Part shown: one piece after another, positions 12,001 through 24,500 of the stretch
Position numbering within the stretch: position 1 is the first letter of the stretch
Layout of the letters: every line of letters begins with the position of its first letter
From: Porites lobata
Taxonomy: Eukaryota; Cnidaria; Anthozoa; Scleractinia; Poritidae
Length of the DNA stretch: 64,000 bases
Direction: 5' to 3'
Assembly (NCBI GenBank): GCA_942486035.1
Contig: CALNXK010000082.1
Coordinates: 891,001 to 955,000, forward strand
Position numbers and translations under genes: made by a program
The notes under the pieces: generated by a model
The model's input: only the letters and a program-made list of their open reading frames with translations
Databases searched by the model: none
Told to the model about the DNA's origin: nothing

Positions 12001-13684
12001 ACGTCCCCAGTAACGATTCCAGAAACAATAGCCCATTTTACAGTTAGGGTTTTAAACGAGGCTGGAGTTGACCTTGTTTTGATATAACCCTTCTTGCTTT
12101 ATTATGTGAATCATGTTGCTGTTAAGTTAACCAGTATTTTTAAGCAAAATTCACAGTAGAGAAGGAAGGAGGTTTGTATCAAAACAAGGTCAACCTCAGC
12201 CTCACGTTGACTCAAAGGCTAGCACACCAAGCCCACGACTGTAAAATGGCATATTGAGGGACACAATTCAGCACTAGTCCCCTCAACGCTTTTAAGTGGC
12301 CACTTCCTGGGAAACTTATTATATACTGAGAAATTAAAATGCACCTCTTTTGATTACAACACAGAGTAAATTAGTAAATCAATATCATCATTTTCTAACA
12401 AAAACCTACCGACATCGCATCGTGAAGGGCAATAGCATCGTGAGATTCTGGCACAAGCAGCATACTAACAATGGCATCTTCAAACTTTCCACTCAGCTCA
12501 GATTTGAGGTCATCAGTCAGGTTCTACAGAACAGATTAGTGAAATGAATGAATGAAGAGTCGTGGATGAGAGGATAACAAACGTGCCCTCTTACAATACA
12601 TTTTAACATGTGAACAGTAAGCTCTGACGTCAGCATACAAAGGCGCCACTGGCAGCCGCTCTCAATCCATTTATGAGCTTACTGTATCCACCCAACCCAT
12701 GATGTGAACGATGTGGTGTGTGAAGGTTGACCACAACCACCGTCCCCTACACTTTTCGAACAGTGGTGTGGGTCCTTTTACGTCCCACAAGAACCAGATA
12801 AGTGTGAGTGTTGTGGGACGGGACCTACGGTTTTTCGTCCTTATCCGAGAAGACTAGAAAGTCTAACCTTTGCAGATGTCATTACAAAGGCAGCATTTTC
12901 TTCTCAGTAATTTAAAGACCCTGAGTGTTGGTCTGGCTGGGGTTCGAACCCGTGACCTCCCGCTCAGCAGACCGGCGCTCTTCCGACTGAGCTAACCAGG
13001 CGGCGGTTAAGTAAGCAAGTTATGCAAATAAATTCGTCTCAACGTGTTAATTAGCCTGCGTCACAGACGAAACTAAACTCTGGTTAAGTCCGTCTGCGAA
13101 ACAGCGCAGAAATCCTCACTTTTTTGATCTGGCTCCCATGATTTGCCAATCAGGATAAAAGAAAGAAAGTACGAAACGCACTTCCGTTAATTCGTTGAGT
13201 CCGCTGAGGGCCCGGAAGAAGGATATCGGTGTTGCTTTGCAGACTTAACTAGCTTGGGTTAAATAACGTCTGAAACGCGGGCTACGTGTTCATAGACTAA
13301 TCATTTTGATGATCTGTGTACAAAATTGCAAGAGGAAGCACCGTTACCTTGCCATATTTTTGTTGATATTTAGCAGCGATTTCCTGGCGCTGTTTATTTG
13401 TGCGGGCTCCAAGAACTGCCACAATAGCATCTTTGTCACTACCTGTGGGTTGAAAAAAAGAGGAATTAAAGTTAAGTAAACTACATCTCAAATCTCGATG
13501 AGAGTTATCAGCTTCGGCCGATGACACTTACTAGGCGACCTTGATTATTCCGGATATCACAAAAACCTAATCCAACAATTGTTTATTTTTCCTCACCAGA
13601 TCCTGCCATGGCTTTTCTCAGTGCCTCAGCGTCTTTTCCAGGATCAAAATTATCAGCTGGCGTTAATGTTCCATGAAATTCGGC
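6045..13684 (-). CDS. Annexin core, four repeats, 11 exons; probably the 3' part of the kinectin locus
   Basis: Annexins bind acidic phospholipids in a calcium-dependent way. Exons (minus strand): 13597-13684, 13348-13442, 12410-12523, 11307-11363, 10693-10726, 10508-10590, 9669-9734, 8720-8821, 8072-8147, 6437-6543, 6045-6167. All have GT-AG borders and compatible phases, giving 314 residues ending LLLQLLGN and TGA at 6045-6047. Repeat 1 has GSGSD with SELSGKFED downstream; repeat 2 GIGTDE with EDTGGDF; repeat 3 GKKGTD with IKGDLGSAL; repeat 4 has DKSNSK where GxGT is expected, so its calcium loop looks lost. The acceptor at 10591-10592 (GTTTAG), not the nearer TATAG, keeps the frame. The first exon begins AEFHGTLTPADNFDP with no methionine, so coding must continue upstream; the next in-frame exon with a good donor is 16385-16438 of the coiled-coil gene. 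A separate annexin starting at a methionine in that exon (ATG AGT GAT) remains possible. Confidence 0.9.
6240..6420. repeat. Fragment related to the 1163-1808 MITE
   Basis: GCGACGGCAACAAGAACG, ACAATAGGTTGGGCAAGG and TTTTGGTACATTTCGTTTCC follow the interior of the 1163-1808 element in order. Lies in the last annexin intron. Confidence 0.4.
7229..7725. mobile_element. MITE with CCTGAGAAAACAGCCGTC ends
   Basis: Left CCTGAGAAAACAGCCGTC and AATTCCATACTGATGACGTA; right TACGTCATCAGTATAGAATT and GACGGCTGTTTTCGCAGG. Long imperfect terminal inverted repeats, no coding. Lies in the annexin intron 6544-8071. Confidence 0.7.
9058..9206. mobile_element. Short palindromic MITE in annexin intron
   Basis: GCGATCCATTCAACCAAAAT at the left is matched by ATTTTGGTTGAATGGATCGC at the right, with further CCGG-rich pairing inside. 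Two overlapping short open frames are artefacts of the inverted repeat. Confidence 0.75.
9319..9375 (-). CDS. Possible cassette exon in the annexin (between repeats 2 and 3)
   Basis: A TTGCAG acceptor is followed at once by an open frame reading MLRSADDTIQEIEKVLSNS, then a possible donor GTAATC. The segment is 57 nt, phase 0 at both ends, and lies between the exons at 9669-9734 and 8720-8821. Inclusion would put 19 residues at the start of repeat 3. The main exons already join without it, so it would be alternative. The donor is weak, and another GTAATT nearby would break the frame. Confidence 0.35.
9766..10262 (-). repeat. Two direct copies of a tRNA-like repeat
   Basis: Copy 1 (about 9766-9999) and copy 2 (about 10034-10262) share GACACAGGCGGCTCG, CCACTAAACTAG and ACAAACATCCTGCATACTGC in the same order. 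On the minus strand copy 2 has AGCTTTGTGGTAAGGCATC and GGTTCGACTCC, resembling tRNA A and B boxes. Likely a duplicated SINE in the annexin intron. Confidence 0.55.
11618..11792. mobile_element. MITE with ACTTGCACATCTCCCATAAT ends
   Basis: ACTTGCACATCTCCCATAAT on the left is mirrored by ATTATGGGAGATGTGCAAGT on the right. T and G homopolymer runs lie inside the right arm. Confidence 0.75.
12058..12212. mobile_element. MITE with GAGGCTGGAGTTGACCTTG ends
   Basis: GAGGCTGGAGTTGACCTTGT plus TTTGATA on the left pairs with TATCAAA plus ACAAGGTCAACCTCAGCCTC on the right. It sits in the annexin intron 11364-12409. Confidence 0.75.
12700..13003 (-). mobile_element. tRNA-derived SINE
   Basis: On the minus strand the head reads GGTTAGCTCAGTCGGAAGAG (A box) and GGGTTCGAACCCC (B box), followed by a body with AACACTCAGGGTCTTTAAAT and CTTCTCGGATAAGGACG. 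The anticodon stem has a mismatch and there is no poly-T stop, so it is a SINE and not a tRNA gene. I recall closely similar SINEs from coral genomes, which is not verified here. Confidence 0.75.
13053..13285. mobile_element. MITE with TTAGCCTGCG ends
   Basis: TTAGCCTGCGTCACAGACG at the left and CGTCTGAAACGCGGGCTA at the right form terminal inverted repeats, with AAGTCCGTCTGC against GCAGACTTAAC inside. Lies between annexin exons. Confidence 0.65.
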
Positions 13685-14235
13685 CTGGAAGAAAGAGTTC
13701 GAAATGCATAAAGTACAAGTTACTGTACGGGCGACCTACACTTCAGTGAGGTGAATACTGCATTGGACAGAGCATGTCAAAGCCAACGTGTTACTCTGGG
13801 TACCAGAGGTCTTTTATTCTCTTGTGCGGCGGGTCTTGGTCAGCAACGAAACACAAACAAAGCTCTTTTCGAGAGGTTATAACCTTGAAACATCTTTTTT
13901 AAAGATTAAACGATTACTGGTCAATTCACGCATCGCTTTGGTAAACTCGCCTAATACTGTAATAAACGATATCGAGTTTCCCTTAAGGAGAGAGATCTGG
14001 TCGTGTATTTTTTCCTACCTATAACGTTCCGCATTAAATGTTTAAGCGTTATGGTTTGTTATCTAAAACCACACATCGCGTAGCAGAGAACCAAAGAGGT
14101 TTGCGAATTGACACGTAATCTGAACAAACAATACACAAGGTGGGAATAATTACTGAGCTGTAAGAAAGGGACCAGAACACTCCTGATTTCCAAGAGGCCC
14201 ATACACCATATTTTACCATATGAGTAGCCTAAAAA

Positions 14236-15035
14236 ACAACCGACATTTCACGACGCTACCACTGGTTTCCTGCGAAATGCCGCCTGAGAAACGAGCGCAG
14301 GAATTCCATCACTACCCAGACCTGGGTAGTGTTTCTGATTCGTCATTCCGTGGGGGAAATTTGCTTCAACCAATCAAAAGCAGAAGCACCGCCCAAATCT
14401 GGGTAGTGTTGCGTCACCAGTATCGCCGGTTAGCGACTGACGTCACGGCGGCCATTTTGGTTCAAAAGAACAAAACTTTTTCCCTCCGATGGGAATTAAA
14501 CTTCTTTTTCGTGCAAATTGGTGGGGGAAAACCCAACAAATACCCCGTTTTACGGACATTTTCACAAACCCTTTAAGTATTTCAGATTAAGATCAAATAC
14601 CAAATTTCTCCTTGTAATATCAATGCAAAAAACAGAAAGTCATGAGAATTAAGGACATGATCACACAAGATGAATCTAATTGATACTTCAACAAATTCTC
14701 CCCACTTCTTCTATTGAAAACGTATAGGGATAACAAATGAGAATTTGAATTTTGATGTTAGGGTTTAAAGGGTTAAAACGGACACCTCATCATTACGGAC
14801 AGTTTTCTTTGTTCCCAGGAAAAGAAAGCCTTTACATTTACGGACACTTTCTATAACCCCCTCAGTGTCTGTATTAACGTTGTCTGACTGTACTGTTTTG
14901 AGAACCACCATGACCACCTTGTCACGTGGCTGCAAACCAAGAATAGAATTACTGCGCTTGTTTCTCAGACGTTTCGTTTGACGGTGAAACCAGTGGCGGC
15001 GCTGCAAAATGTCGACTGTTTTCTCAGGCTACCGG
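14236..15035. mobile_element. MITE split by an inserted element
   Basis: The left half (CACTGGTTTCCTGCGAAATG, CACTACCCAGACCTGGGTAG) and right end (AAACCAGTGGCGGCGCTGC, TGTTTTCTCAGGCTA) belong to the family seen whole at 26.9-27.1 kb. Between them are about 500 foreign bases, including a fragment with CGGACACCTCATCATTACGG shared with 36.13 kb. It is in the intron joining the coiled-coil and annexin parts. Confidence 0.6.
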
Positions 15036-16384
15036 CCATATCAGTAAGAAAGGCGGCTGTTTGTTTCACATCCGATGGAGTGTTGGACATGGCTTGCTTT
15101 ACTTACTTTCCGTTCACTGGGGAGAACGCGGGGCTTGACGGGGCTTAACGCAGTCTGTTAAACATGAAAGCAATTTGACGTATGCATTATTACGATTTAA
15201 TTTACTCATAATTTAACCCATCTAAAGGAATTTTGACTCTTAACACATCTAGACACAGCTATTTTCAAGTTCATATTGAGCATTGGTACAGGTTAGTGAT
15301 TGAAAAAGGTTATGAGGTAGGTGGCTATTCAATAAACCAACCGAATTTAATTTTTTTTGCCCTTATAAAATAATTTACGCAAAGATATTTTTTTTATTTT
15401 TCTGTACGTTTACCAGTGCTATTAACAATAGGTTTACTCAGAAGGCGTGCATTATCATAGTTATTTCAGGCTTTCACCATAGAAACATATTTTTGTTTTA
15501 GAAAAATAAACAGAAGATACCGCTCAAGGAAAACAGTTTGACAAAGCAGACAAATTCACTTCATCAGCTCTTAAGTTATTTTCTAGTCCCTCACTTAAAT
15601 TAGGGATTTTTAAAAGTTACTTTTATTAACCCTCGTGCGATCTAACAGGGTTTTTTTAGATTCATATCTCAATATTAAAGTTACTCTTTGGTTGTCATAA
15701 GTCTAGAACAACGGCGAAGTAATTTTTCTCAACCTTTATATTTTATTTTGTTATTGTAAATTTTACTGAAAAATCTATCAGCAGTACTTATTGTATTTAT
15801 ATATTAGTTACGATCACTTTTCTAATCTGTGCAGAGCTCCTGTTTGGTGGGGCTCAAGAGGGATTGGAGATTGGGCCTGAGGGAGAAGACACTTTGCTTA
15901 ACTCACAAACATCAATCTATACTACATAAAATAGTATGAAATACAGAGGGTACTTATATGCAAACTTTTCAAACATTTTATAACAATTAAAATCCGTTCT
16001 TCTATAATAGACCCGTATTTTCCAGATCATCGCAACTGACCGCTTTCTAACGAGGTGAGCAGCCATCTCGGGCTCAGATTTAGCAGAGGCGGAACGTGTG
16101 GGCGTATAGCGTCAGGGAGGGGAAGGAGGTGCTTATTTTCATGTTCCGACGTCCTTCCTCCTGGTAAATGTGAAACCGAGAGGAATGCCCGAGAAACGAG
16201 GAAACTGGACCGAGTTAACTTTCGCAAAGCCTTCTGGGAATGTTGCCGCGCATCCCTAGTAACGATCTCTGAAACAATTGCAGGATGCATTTCGGCCCAG
16301 GTCCCTACAGTGGCGAATAGTAAGCGCTCGATAGAGACGATCTTACGGGAAACGTCTAATCATGTAGAGCAAAAACTGACTTAC
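15036..16384. other. Intron, nothing distinct except a repeat near 16.2 kb
   Basis: AT-rich intron between exon 27 and the annexin. GAGGAAACTGGACCGAGTTA with CGCAAAGCCTTCTGGGA at 16.2 kb belongs to a dispersed repeat also present near 11.54, 37.29 and 44.34 kb. I see no first exon or start codon that could begin a separate annexin in frame with the exon at 13684. Confidence 0.5.
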
Positions 16385-19300
16385 ATCACTCATGGCTTCT
16401 ACCAAGTCTTTCTCTATCTGCTGTGACTTTGTCATCTCCTAAAAAGCGAGCAGAAAATAAATAAATAAACTTGATTGAGTACGTTGAGTTAAATGCATAA
16501 CAAATATAGAATCTCCTTTCTGGTTGCTACACATTTCATATACATCACTTGAGAGAATTTAGGATTATATCAAGATAACATCCTGATTCGTTTGCCTATT
16601 TTCAGCACCTTTCTGCTGGGCAATGTATTGACATTATCAGGACAAGTTGAATGTTAATCGCTTAATTGAGTATCGATACTTACAGCTTCTATAGAAACAG
16701 ATCTTCTCTTCAATTCTGTATATTCAACTTCCAAGGCTTTGTTTTGCTTCTCAAGTTTCTCTCTGGCATTTCTAAGATCCTGTGGAAACAACAAATTTTG
16801 CATCGTCTAAGGTGTCGTTTAACACTTTACACAAAAAGAAGCGTACATCAATGAACTTACATCTATCTCAGTTTGCTGTTGTGAGATCTTGCGTTGAGCC
16901 TGGATAAAGACAAAAAAAATTTCAGTATGATAAAAAAATTAGTTTTTCTGCAAAAATAATGAGTTCTCTAACCAATGAATGATACAACACAACAAGAACA
17001 ACAACAAATCCATGCCAACTCACCTCTTCAAGTTGTTTGTCATCTTTCTCTTTTTCTTTCTGCAATGAAATCATTTGTTCAAATAATTTAAAGTCTAAAA
17101 TTATAAACAAATACACACCTTCCTTTATAGGCTCTCAGCTTAATTCAAATAGTAACCTTTGTCATACTTTATGGCCCGTTTGTCTCTTCAAATTTGACGT
17201 ACTTAATTACTGGTTGGTTGTCTGGCGGTTTAATCAGCAGCCATCTACTGGTCTTGTAGTTGTGGTTCCGTTATTTCACCTAATAGACCCTCCCCTCCCT
17301 CCCCATCAATATGGAGCTTTAGCAATGACGACGGCGACGTCCGCGAGAACGGCAAAAAAGCGATAGTTTTAGATTAGCAAAACAACAACTTTGCCGTCAG
17401 TGCACGACTACGACGTGAAACGTCCTAATTTCACGTTTTATGGAGGACGAGGACACAAGACAACGATTTTCTTTTTGTTTTTGTGAACTTAGATACAAGC
17501 CTTTAGGATTCAACTCTCGAAAAATCGCCAACATTTGAAAAATTCAAGGAGCTGCAATAAGAATAATGGAGTTTGAAACAGCGCGAATTCACTTTTTGGG
17601 TGGCGTTTATGCTGCCGTTACGATCGTCGTTGCTTGAACTTTCTCGCCAATAAATCCAGATCAAAGCAGGAAAAACCACACCAGGGCTTATTAAAATAAT
17701 GAATTTTTCAGTACTGGACATAGACTTCTGTTCATTCACATGTTGGGTCACTGTCCTCAGCAGTCTTATTCCAGGACTACACTCAACTGGACAATCACAC
17801 TCAACTCTAAAAACTAACTGTTTATAAACAACATTCAATAACCATGTCAGCCTTTTAGCTTAGCATTCAAACAAATAAATGAGTTTATAAGTTAGTAAAT
17901 TAAAGAATGGTAATAGTTTATAACTTTTGCATGCAACAGCAATTATTTTTGTCCCAAATTATTGAGCAAACTGATTAAAGTTATAGTTACAATTATTGTA
18001 TTACAACATTGCCAGTTTAGTCAAGAATTATTTATAGTAAGTAAAATATTTTTTTAAATATGAACTTACAACTAGAGTTACAAACCTTAGACATAACTTT
18101 AGTGAATGCACCTTTGAGGCCCTTCTTCTTCTTGTCAGGACTATTATTTAAACTGTCAAGTGACTCCTACATGGAGTTTATTTTTAACAGTTAGGTTCTA
18201 TTTAATGCTTCAATAAACTACATTTTCTAGAGGTATACAAATCTCACTTTTAACTTAACAACAATTAATCTTACAGGACCTGCATTGGTAGAAGTTTATG
18301 TTAAACTAAAGCAGTAATCATGTACAAATATGTTATTACATTATTACCATCATCGACAGAAATAATAATAGGAATTGTTATTATTGTTTTTATTATTATT
18401 ACTATTATTAACTTACATTAATCTAAGATGAATAAGATTAATTGAAAAGCCAATTCATGCAATACGTTTTCTTGTGAAGCACTGCGATGATTAACTGTAT
18501 CTTTAAGACTTTTTAACGTTATTCACCATACAGAATGTTAAAAAAGATCAAAATTTACTGATAAGAAACAACTATTAACAAAATTACTGATTAAAACTCA
18601 ATTACTCAGAAGTTACAAACTATGGTAAGATAAAATGACTTTTATAGCCACGCATAGTTAATTTAAACTCCAGGGCTTTCTACCACAGCGACCTTTGGGA
18701 AATGATAATTCAATTTATGCTCATTAAACTGGTCACCAATTTCTATCTTAAACGAGTCGATATTTATCATGGGGACATGAGATTGTAACTTCTGATACTG
18801 CATCAAAAGAAACGATTTCCAACTTTCAAGTTCGTGCATTAAATTCTTATAATTCTTATATTCTTGACCACAAACCTGTGACTTTCCCAAGTCATTGTTG
18901 GCCTTTGTGAGAGCTTCCTCTAATGACGCCACCTTTTTCTTCAGTTCTTCCTCCGCTCCTTGTACTTTAGCAAGTTCAGTTGTAGATGCCGCCAATTCAC
19001 TGTCACGGTCAGCTAATTCTTTAGCTGCATTTTCTAATTGTTTTTTACACGTTAGCATGTCTTTTTCTGTTAATTCTAATTTTGATTTTGTCTCGGCAAG
19101 TTCCTTCTTTTGCGCTCTAAGAACTTCAAGTTCTTTTTCAAGTTCTTTAATTTTATTTGCATCTTCTTCTGATACAGTTGACTTTTTAAGCTGTTCCTGT
19201 AATTCAGTAAACCTCTCCTTTGCCTCATTTTCAGCAGCTTTAGCTTGTTCAAGACGCTCCTCTAAAGATGCCACCATCTCTGACTGTGAAGCTGCTGAGC

Positions 19301-21485
19301 CTTTTGCCTTTTGAAGATCCTCCTCCAAAGAAGATATTCTATCATTGGCCTAAAAAGCAAATTCAAATTCAGTTTAAGCTGAGAAATACAGGCGTCATTT
19401 TTTTTTGCAACTTGTACCATGACAACTTTCGGTACTGGAACAGGATGGCATAATAATGCACTTCAAAGAAATAATCTAAAATAAAATTTGCATGCACAAG
19501 GAGTAACTTAAGAAGTCTTAACCATATTTATCTGTTTTTAACAGCACATTCCCAACAAGCACTTGCTTAGCCTCAGCATCTGCTTTTGTAAACCTAGATA
19601 CATCAGAAATGACGGGGTCATAATACGTTTCTGGAAAACTGCACACCTACCCCTCCCCTAAGCCAACATTTTGCCCTAAGTGAAAAGTAAGTGGTAATGT
19701 TGGCTTAGGGGAGGGGTAGGTGGGCAGTTTCCCAGAAATATATAATAATCCGAAATGACATCCAGTTGATCAATACCCTATATAGCCATTAGTAGCAACC
19801 ACCTGAAGCTGAAACATCTTTTAAGCGTTTTAAGGTGCCTTATTATTGCTCAGAATTGACTGGCTGAATCAATCTGTTTGTAAATAGAATACACCTATTT
19901 AAAAAAAGTGCATGCATAAAACTTATTGTACATACAGTTATTCTAAAGCAGCTTGTCTGTCCAACCAAGGGATTTGTCTGGCTGGCTGGCTTATTCCTCA
20001 AAATAAGATGTTAGCTACAGTAATGCATGATTATTGTGTACAGTCATACCTCTTTCAGTTCTCTTTGAGTTCTTTCCACGATTTTTTGCCAGTTGTCCAT
20101 TTCTGACTCAACATTGTCTTCCAGTTTTCTAAGTAAAGTTTCCTGAAACAGTCATTAAATTAGTGAGTTAGTGTGTTTCTTCTTTTTCTCATCTTGCTTA
20201 GGGGTGTAAATTTCGGATTTTGGTCTCACTTGGGGTGTTCTGGGCAAAACGCCATTATATTTAGCTGTCAATGTTTCCTCTTGGGTTGCACGCGAAGAAA
20301 CATTCAAAAATTATATATTTTAAATATATAAGATCCAGGGCTCTGAAATAGTTGTAACAGTTGTCACTGTAATAGTTAAAAAAGTTTGTGCAAGTTAGAA
20401 ATAACCTTCATGTTAATACGAGGTTTTAATAAAAGAATAGCCTGCATAGCGGGCGCTGGTAATTATCTTCTTTCTTCCTTTAACCTAAAAAAGGAGTGCC
20501 TGCAACACAGGCTAACAGTGGAGCACTTTGGATGTACACTATTTTGTTCATACAAATCTGTCCATCAATCTGAACATTTCTTAGACAAACATTCCCACCT
20601 CCCAAAGAGAAAGGGGTGTCATTGGGGTAAGAAAAGTGCACAGACGTGCACAAAAGTGTTAAAAGCTGGCAATGCTGCATTATTTTACCAAAAGCTCTAC
20701 CCTTGGCCTTGTAAACCACAATAATGTACCGGTAGGTTTAAATAAGAATTTCTGCAGAACTAAGAAACGCGAAACTGTATAACCTAAAAGCCTTGCACCT
20801 CCCCCTCTTTATGAATTCCCTTTTCCTCTTTGAAGAAATTACAATATGGAAAGCCAAGGAGGATAATAAAGTTTGGATCTGTACTAACTGTTTCTTGGAG
20901 TGTGACTTTGTAGTGTGCACATTCTGCAGTCAAGTTGTCTTTCTGTGCCTGAACTTCCTCAAATCTTGCATTGAGTTCTTCCAGCTGAGAAATGAGAAAT
21001 AATATCATTATAATGTTTAATAACTGCACTTCTATACTTTGATTTCTTTTCAGTAACTTAAACAAAAATTTGTAGCCTTAAATAGCATGAATCCAGCATG
21101 GTTCAGGCCATAAAGTGATTTTCACAGCAGTGTATGACATGTTTTGCTGACTGCAGAATGAAGATCGCACACTGCAGTGTGCAGACCGTGCCCACGCCCC
21201 CGTCTAACAGACCCCATATCCCAGTTCCCAAAAAAGATTTCTACTTTAGGTTTCAGATTATTAATTAGTAGATGGAACTAAATGTCATAATCTGTGAAAA
21301 CAAACTGGACACAAGGTAGAGAAGAATAACAATAATAACCTCTTTGGAATCACTGGAAGCTTCTGATGCTTGTTTCTCAAACTCTTCAAGCCAGCTCTTA
21401 TATGGCTAAAAAAATCAACATTAAGAACTCATAAATTATTGTTCTTAAAATACATGTATCTGTTCAGGCAAGAAAGACAATCTCC

Positions 21486-21524
<39 letters not shown>

Positions 21525-24500
21525 GAGGAAACACCTCTGGCACACTTTAGGCTTTCCATTATTATAACTACTAATAACCAATGGTTACAGAGTGTGGGCG
21601 ACAATGATCAAACGTCGCCATGCTTTGCGAAAGTTTCATGTGATAGATAGTCAAAACAAGTGTGATCAGATTACGAACAACAGAAGGTCCAAATGCGTAT
21701 CATCAAATTGCGTTCAATGCATTCAACTCATTCTTAGTGGAAGTCCACACGAATGCTGGCTACATACATGCAATGCATAAGTATTAACAGCCTGGCGATT
21801 AGGATTGTGGGCTCCTCTTGTTCCTGCAATAAACAGGATCCAAGAGGACCTGCACTATTTTTCGAAGACAATGCTTTAATAAAGGAATTTAAAAAATAAA
21901 TAAAATTATAGAAACTAATGAACTCACCAAAGTGGCATCTATTGTGACATTAGGATGAATTTTACAAAGAGCATTCTGTAAACGAAAAATATTGGAAGCT
22001 GATATTAACATGTTTCTGCTCAATACAATAAGAAGCAATGAAGAAACTTAATAATGGAGAACTTTTCAGATATTACCTTTGTTAAATTTTGCTCTTCGAT
22101 TTGTTGTGTCTTGTTCTCATCCTGTTCAAAAAATAGATAAATAAGTACATAACAAATAACTCCCTTAGTCCCACATGGAGATGTCAGGGATGTAGCTACA
22201 ATAAAATATATTAATAGAAAACAACAGCAACATTTAGGCAATCATTTGTTTATTTGGATTTTACAAATTTTTTGTTTTTTTTTCCAATCCTGCAAGTAAG
22301 TAATATTTTTTCCACACAAAATTGTTCACAAATCTCACTGGTTATTCTGCTCTTGACAGACCTACCTAACATTTTTGGTGCAGATATCAACAACGCTCAC
22401 TTACGATGTGTAAATTTAAGTACCTTAATAACAGCAGGGATTAAATTTAGTTAAAGGGAAAATTCACCTGCTTTAAAGGAAGCACTTTTACACTGGAATA
22501 GGAGCTACAACCAGTAGCAAAAATACTTGAGAAACTGTTGGTACCTTATTGGGGCATCTATAGCCCTTCTAAGGTCTTGTCCTTGTCATTCCCCCTCTTC
22601 CCTGTCAAAGTTGCTAGCAACACAAGACCATGCTCAAAACTTGCAGAAACAACTTTGAATTGAGGAGAGGGAGGTGGTAAGTGATATATCTCATAGACGT
22701 GTGACTAGTTTTCAATAATTATTGGAGTGTCTTGACATTTTTGCATCTGGTTGCAGTATCACTTTTTTGAAGCATGAGGCTAGGTACCATACATATTTGA
22801 GAGACAATTTATTATAAAGCATTCTGGATGAGTGTAAGTATTTTTCTACCTTGATTTTCTGCACAGCAGTCTTCACTTTGTTGTTGACATTTTTCTCCAT
22901 TTCTGATAATGCATCCATTGCCTTCCAGTTCTTCTCCCGCAATTCCTGAGCCACACAAAATGAAGAGATCACAAATTCACATTTGCTTATTACAGGAATT
23001 ATCAATCCAATAAAACATCACTAAATTCTTCACTCAGATTACAGGCTTTGTCCTACAATGGGATAATGAAAACTCCAGGAGATTTCAAGGGTACAAAATA
23101 ACACGAAAATTCTGGTGAATCGAGCCTCATTTACATTTCCTTGACTACAGACATTTAACTTATGCAAAAAAAACTTGACTTCCTGTATTCTTCCACGAGT
23201 GTGTCCCACACCACATTCATCTCAGGAACATTCCAATATTTATATTGTAATATGTAGACAAAGAGAGAATTTTAAACAAGTTTTCTAGGACCCAAGGAGA
23301 AACTTTTAAAATTTCAGGAGTTTTCTGGCTATATTACAGTCAAACCAGGTCAAGCGTTCCCGTCGCTAACAAACTAATGAATTCATTAATGGAAAAATGA
23401 TTTCGTTTGTTGATTCAATAATCCATTCATAAAATGAATAATCCAACGGTCAAATTTTACCTCGATTCAATAATCAAATGTTGATTTGGTTTATGAACAA
23501 AATCTACCTGTTCTTTATTCTTGTCTGTTGTGTTCAATCGTATTTGCTTCCCTTTTCCTGCCGTTTACGATTGCGTTTTTCATTGCCTTTAATCAAAATA
23601 ACAGCTAGAATAGACAGACCACAAACGCAAAGAAACTGACAAAGGCCGAGGATCGAAATCCAGCAATCACCGCACATACACTGACCTCAGTTTGACCGTC
23701 GTGTTTTCTAAGAGGTCAGGCCTAGGTCTGTTGCACTGATTATTGGCAGCAAACTGGCGTACATGTAACAGTTTGTTTCGGTTTGAACTTCAGAACTCGC
23801 CAGCACTCGACTCTCAGAAAAAAAAGAGGAAAAAACAAAATTCTGAGGTCAACTTGTGGAAAGTGTAATTTTTCAAAAAACAGTAATTGAATCAACATTC
23901 GATTATGGAATCGAGGCTAAATATGACTATTGGATTGTTCATTTTATGAATGGATTATTGAATCAACAAACGAAATCATTTTTCCGCGAATGAATTCATT
24001 AGTTCGTTAGCAACGGGAACGCTTGACCTGGTTTGACTGTAAAGATTAGAGCTGAAAATCAAATTCAGGTTCTAATGGCTTCAGCCGAGTTTGATTCTAA
24101 ATTTCCTACATCTCCTTAATATTCATGATTATGATGATTTTAAGGTTAGAAGACAAAGGAAATTGACTACCCTCCTCATACTCATGAATTACTTAGGCTT
24201 GGAGGCAAGGCTTGCGGATAGAACAAGGTTGAAACCATCTTTACCTAATTTTGCCCTACAGCACTCTTTTATTTTTATGTTAGAAAACACAAGCATTTCC
24301 CATTATGCACATTAAAGAACACTAAGAATTTTGGCATAAAGGCAGTAGTACCAGTAATAATTTTACTGCTAACATTGCTTACATTATTCTTCTCCTTTTG
24401 TTGTTGAACAACCTTCTCTAATTTATCAAACTCCTCCTTTTTTTCCTTCAGATCTGCTTGAAGTTTTTCTATCGAGTCATCTTTTTCCTTTATTCTGAAA

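Noticed and set aside
12939..13003. tRNA gene on the minus strand
   Set aside because: A and B boxes are good, but the anticodon stem is mismatched and a SINE body follows without a T-run terminator.
18895..19314. 139-codon plus-strand frame rich in serine and phenylalanine
   Set aside because: Antisense of the glutamate/lysine-rich coil of exon 22; that composition is the expected mirror.
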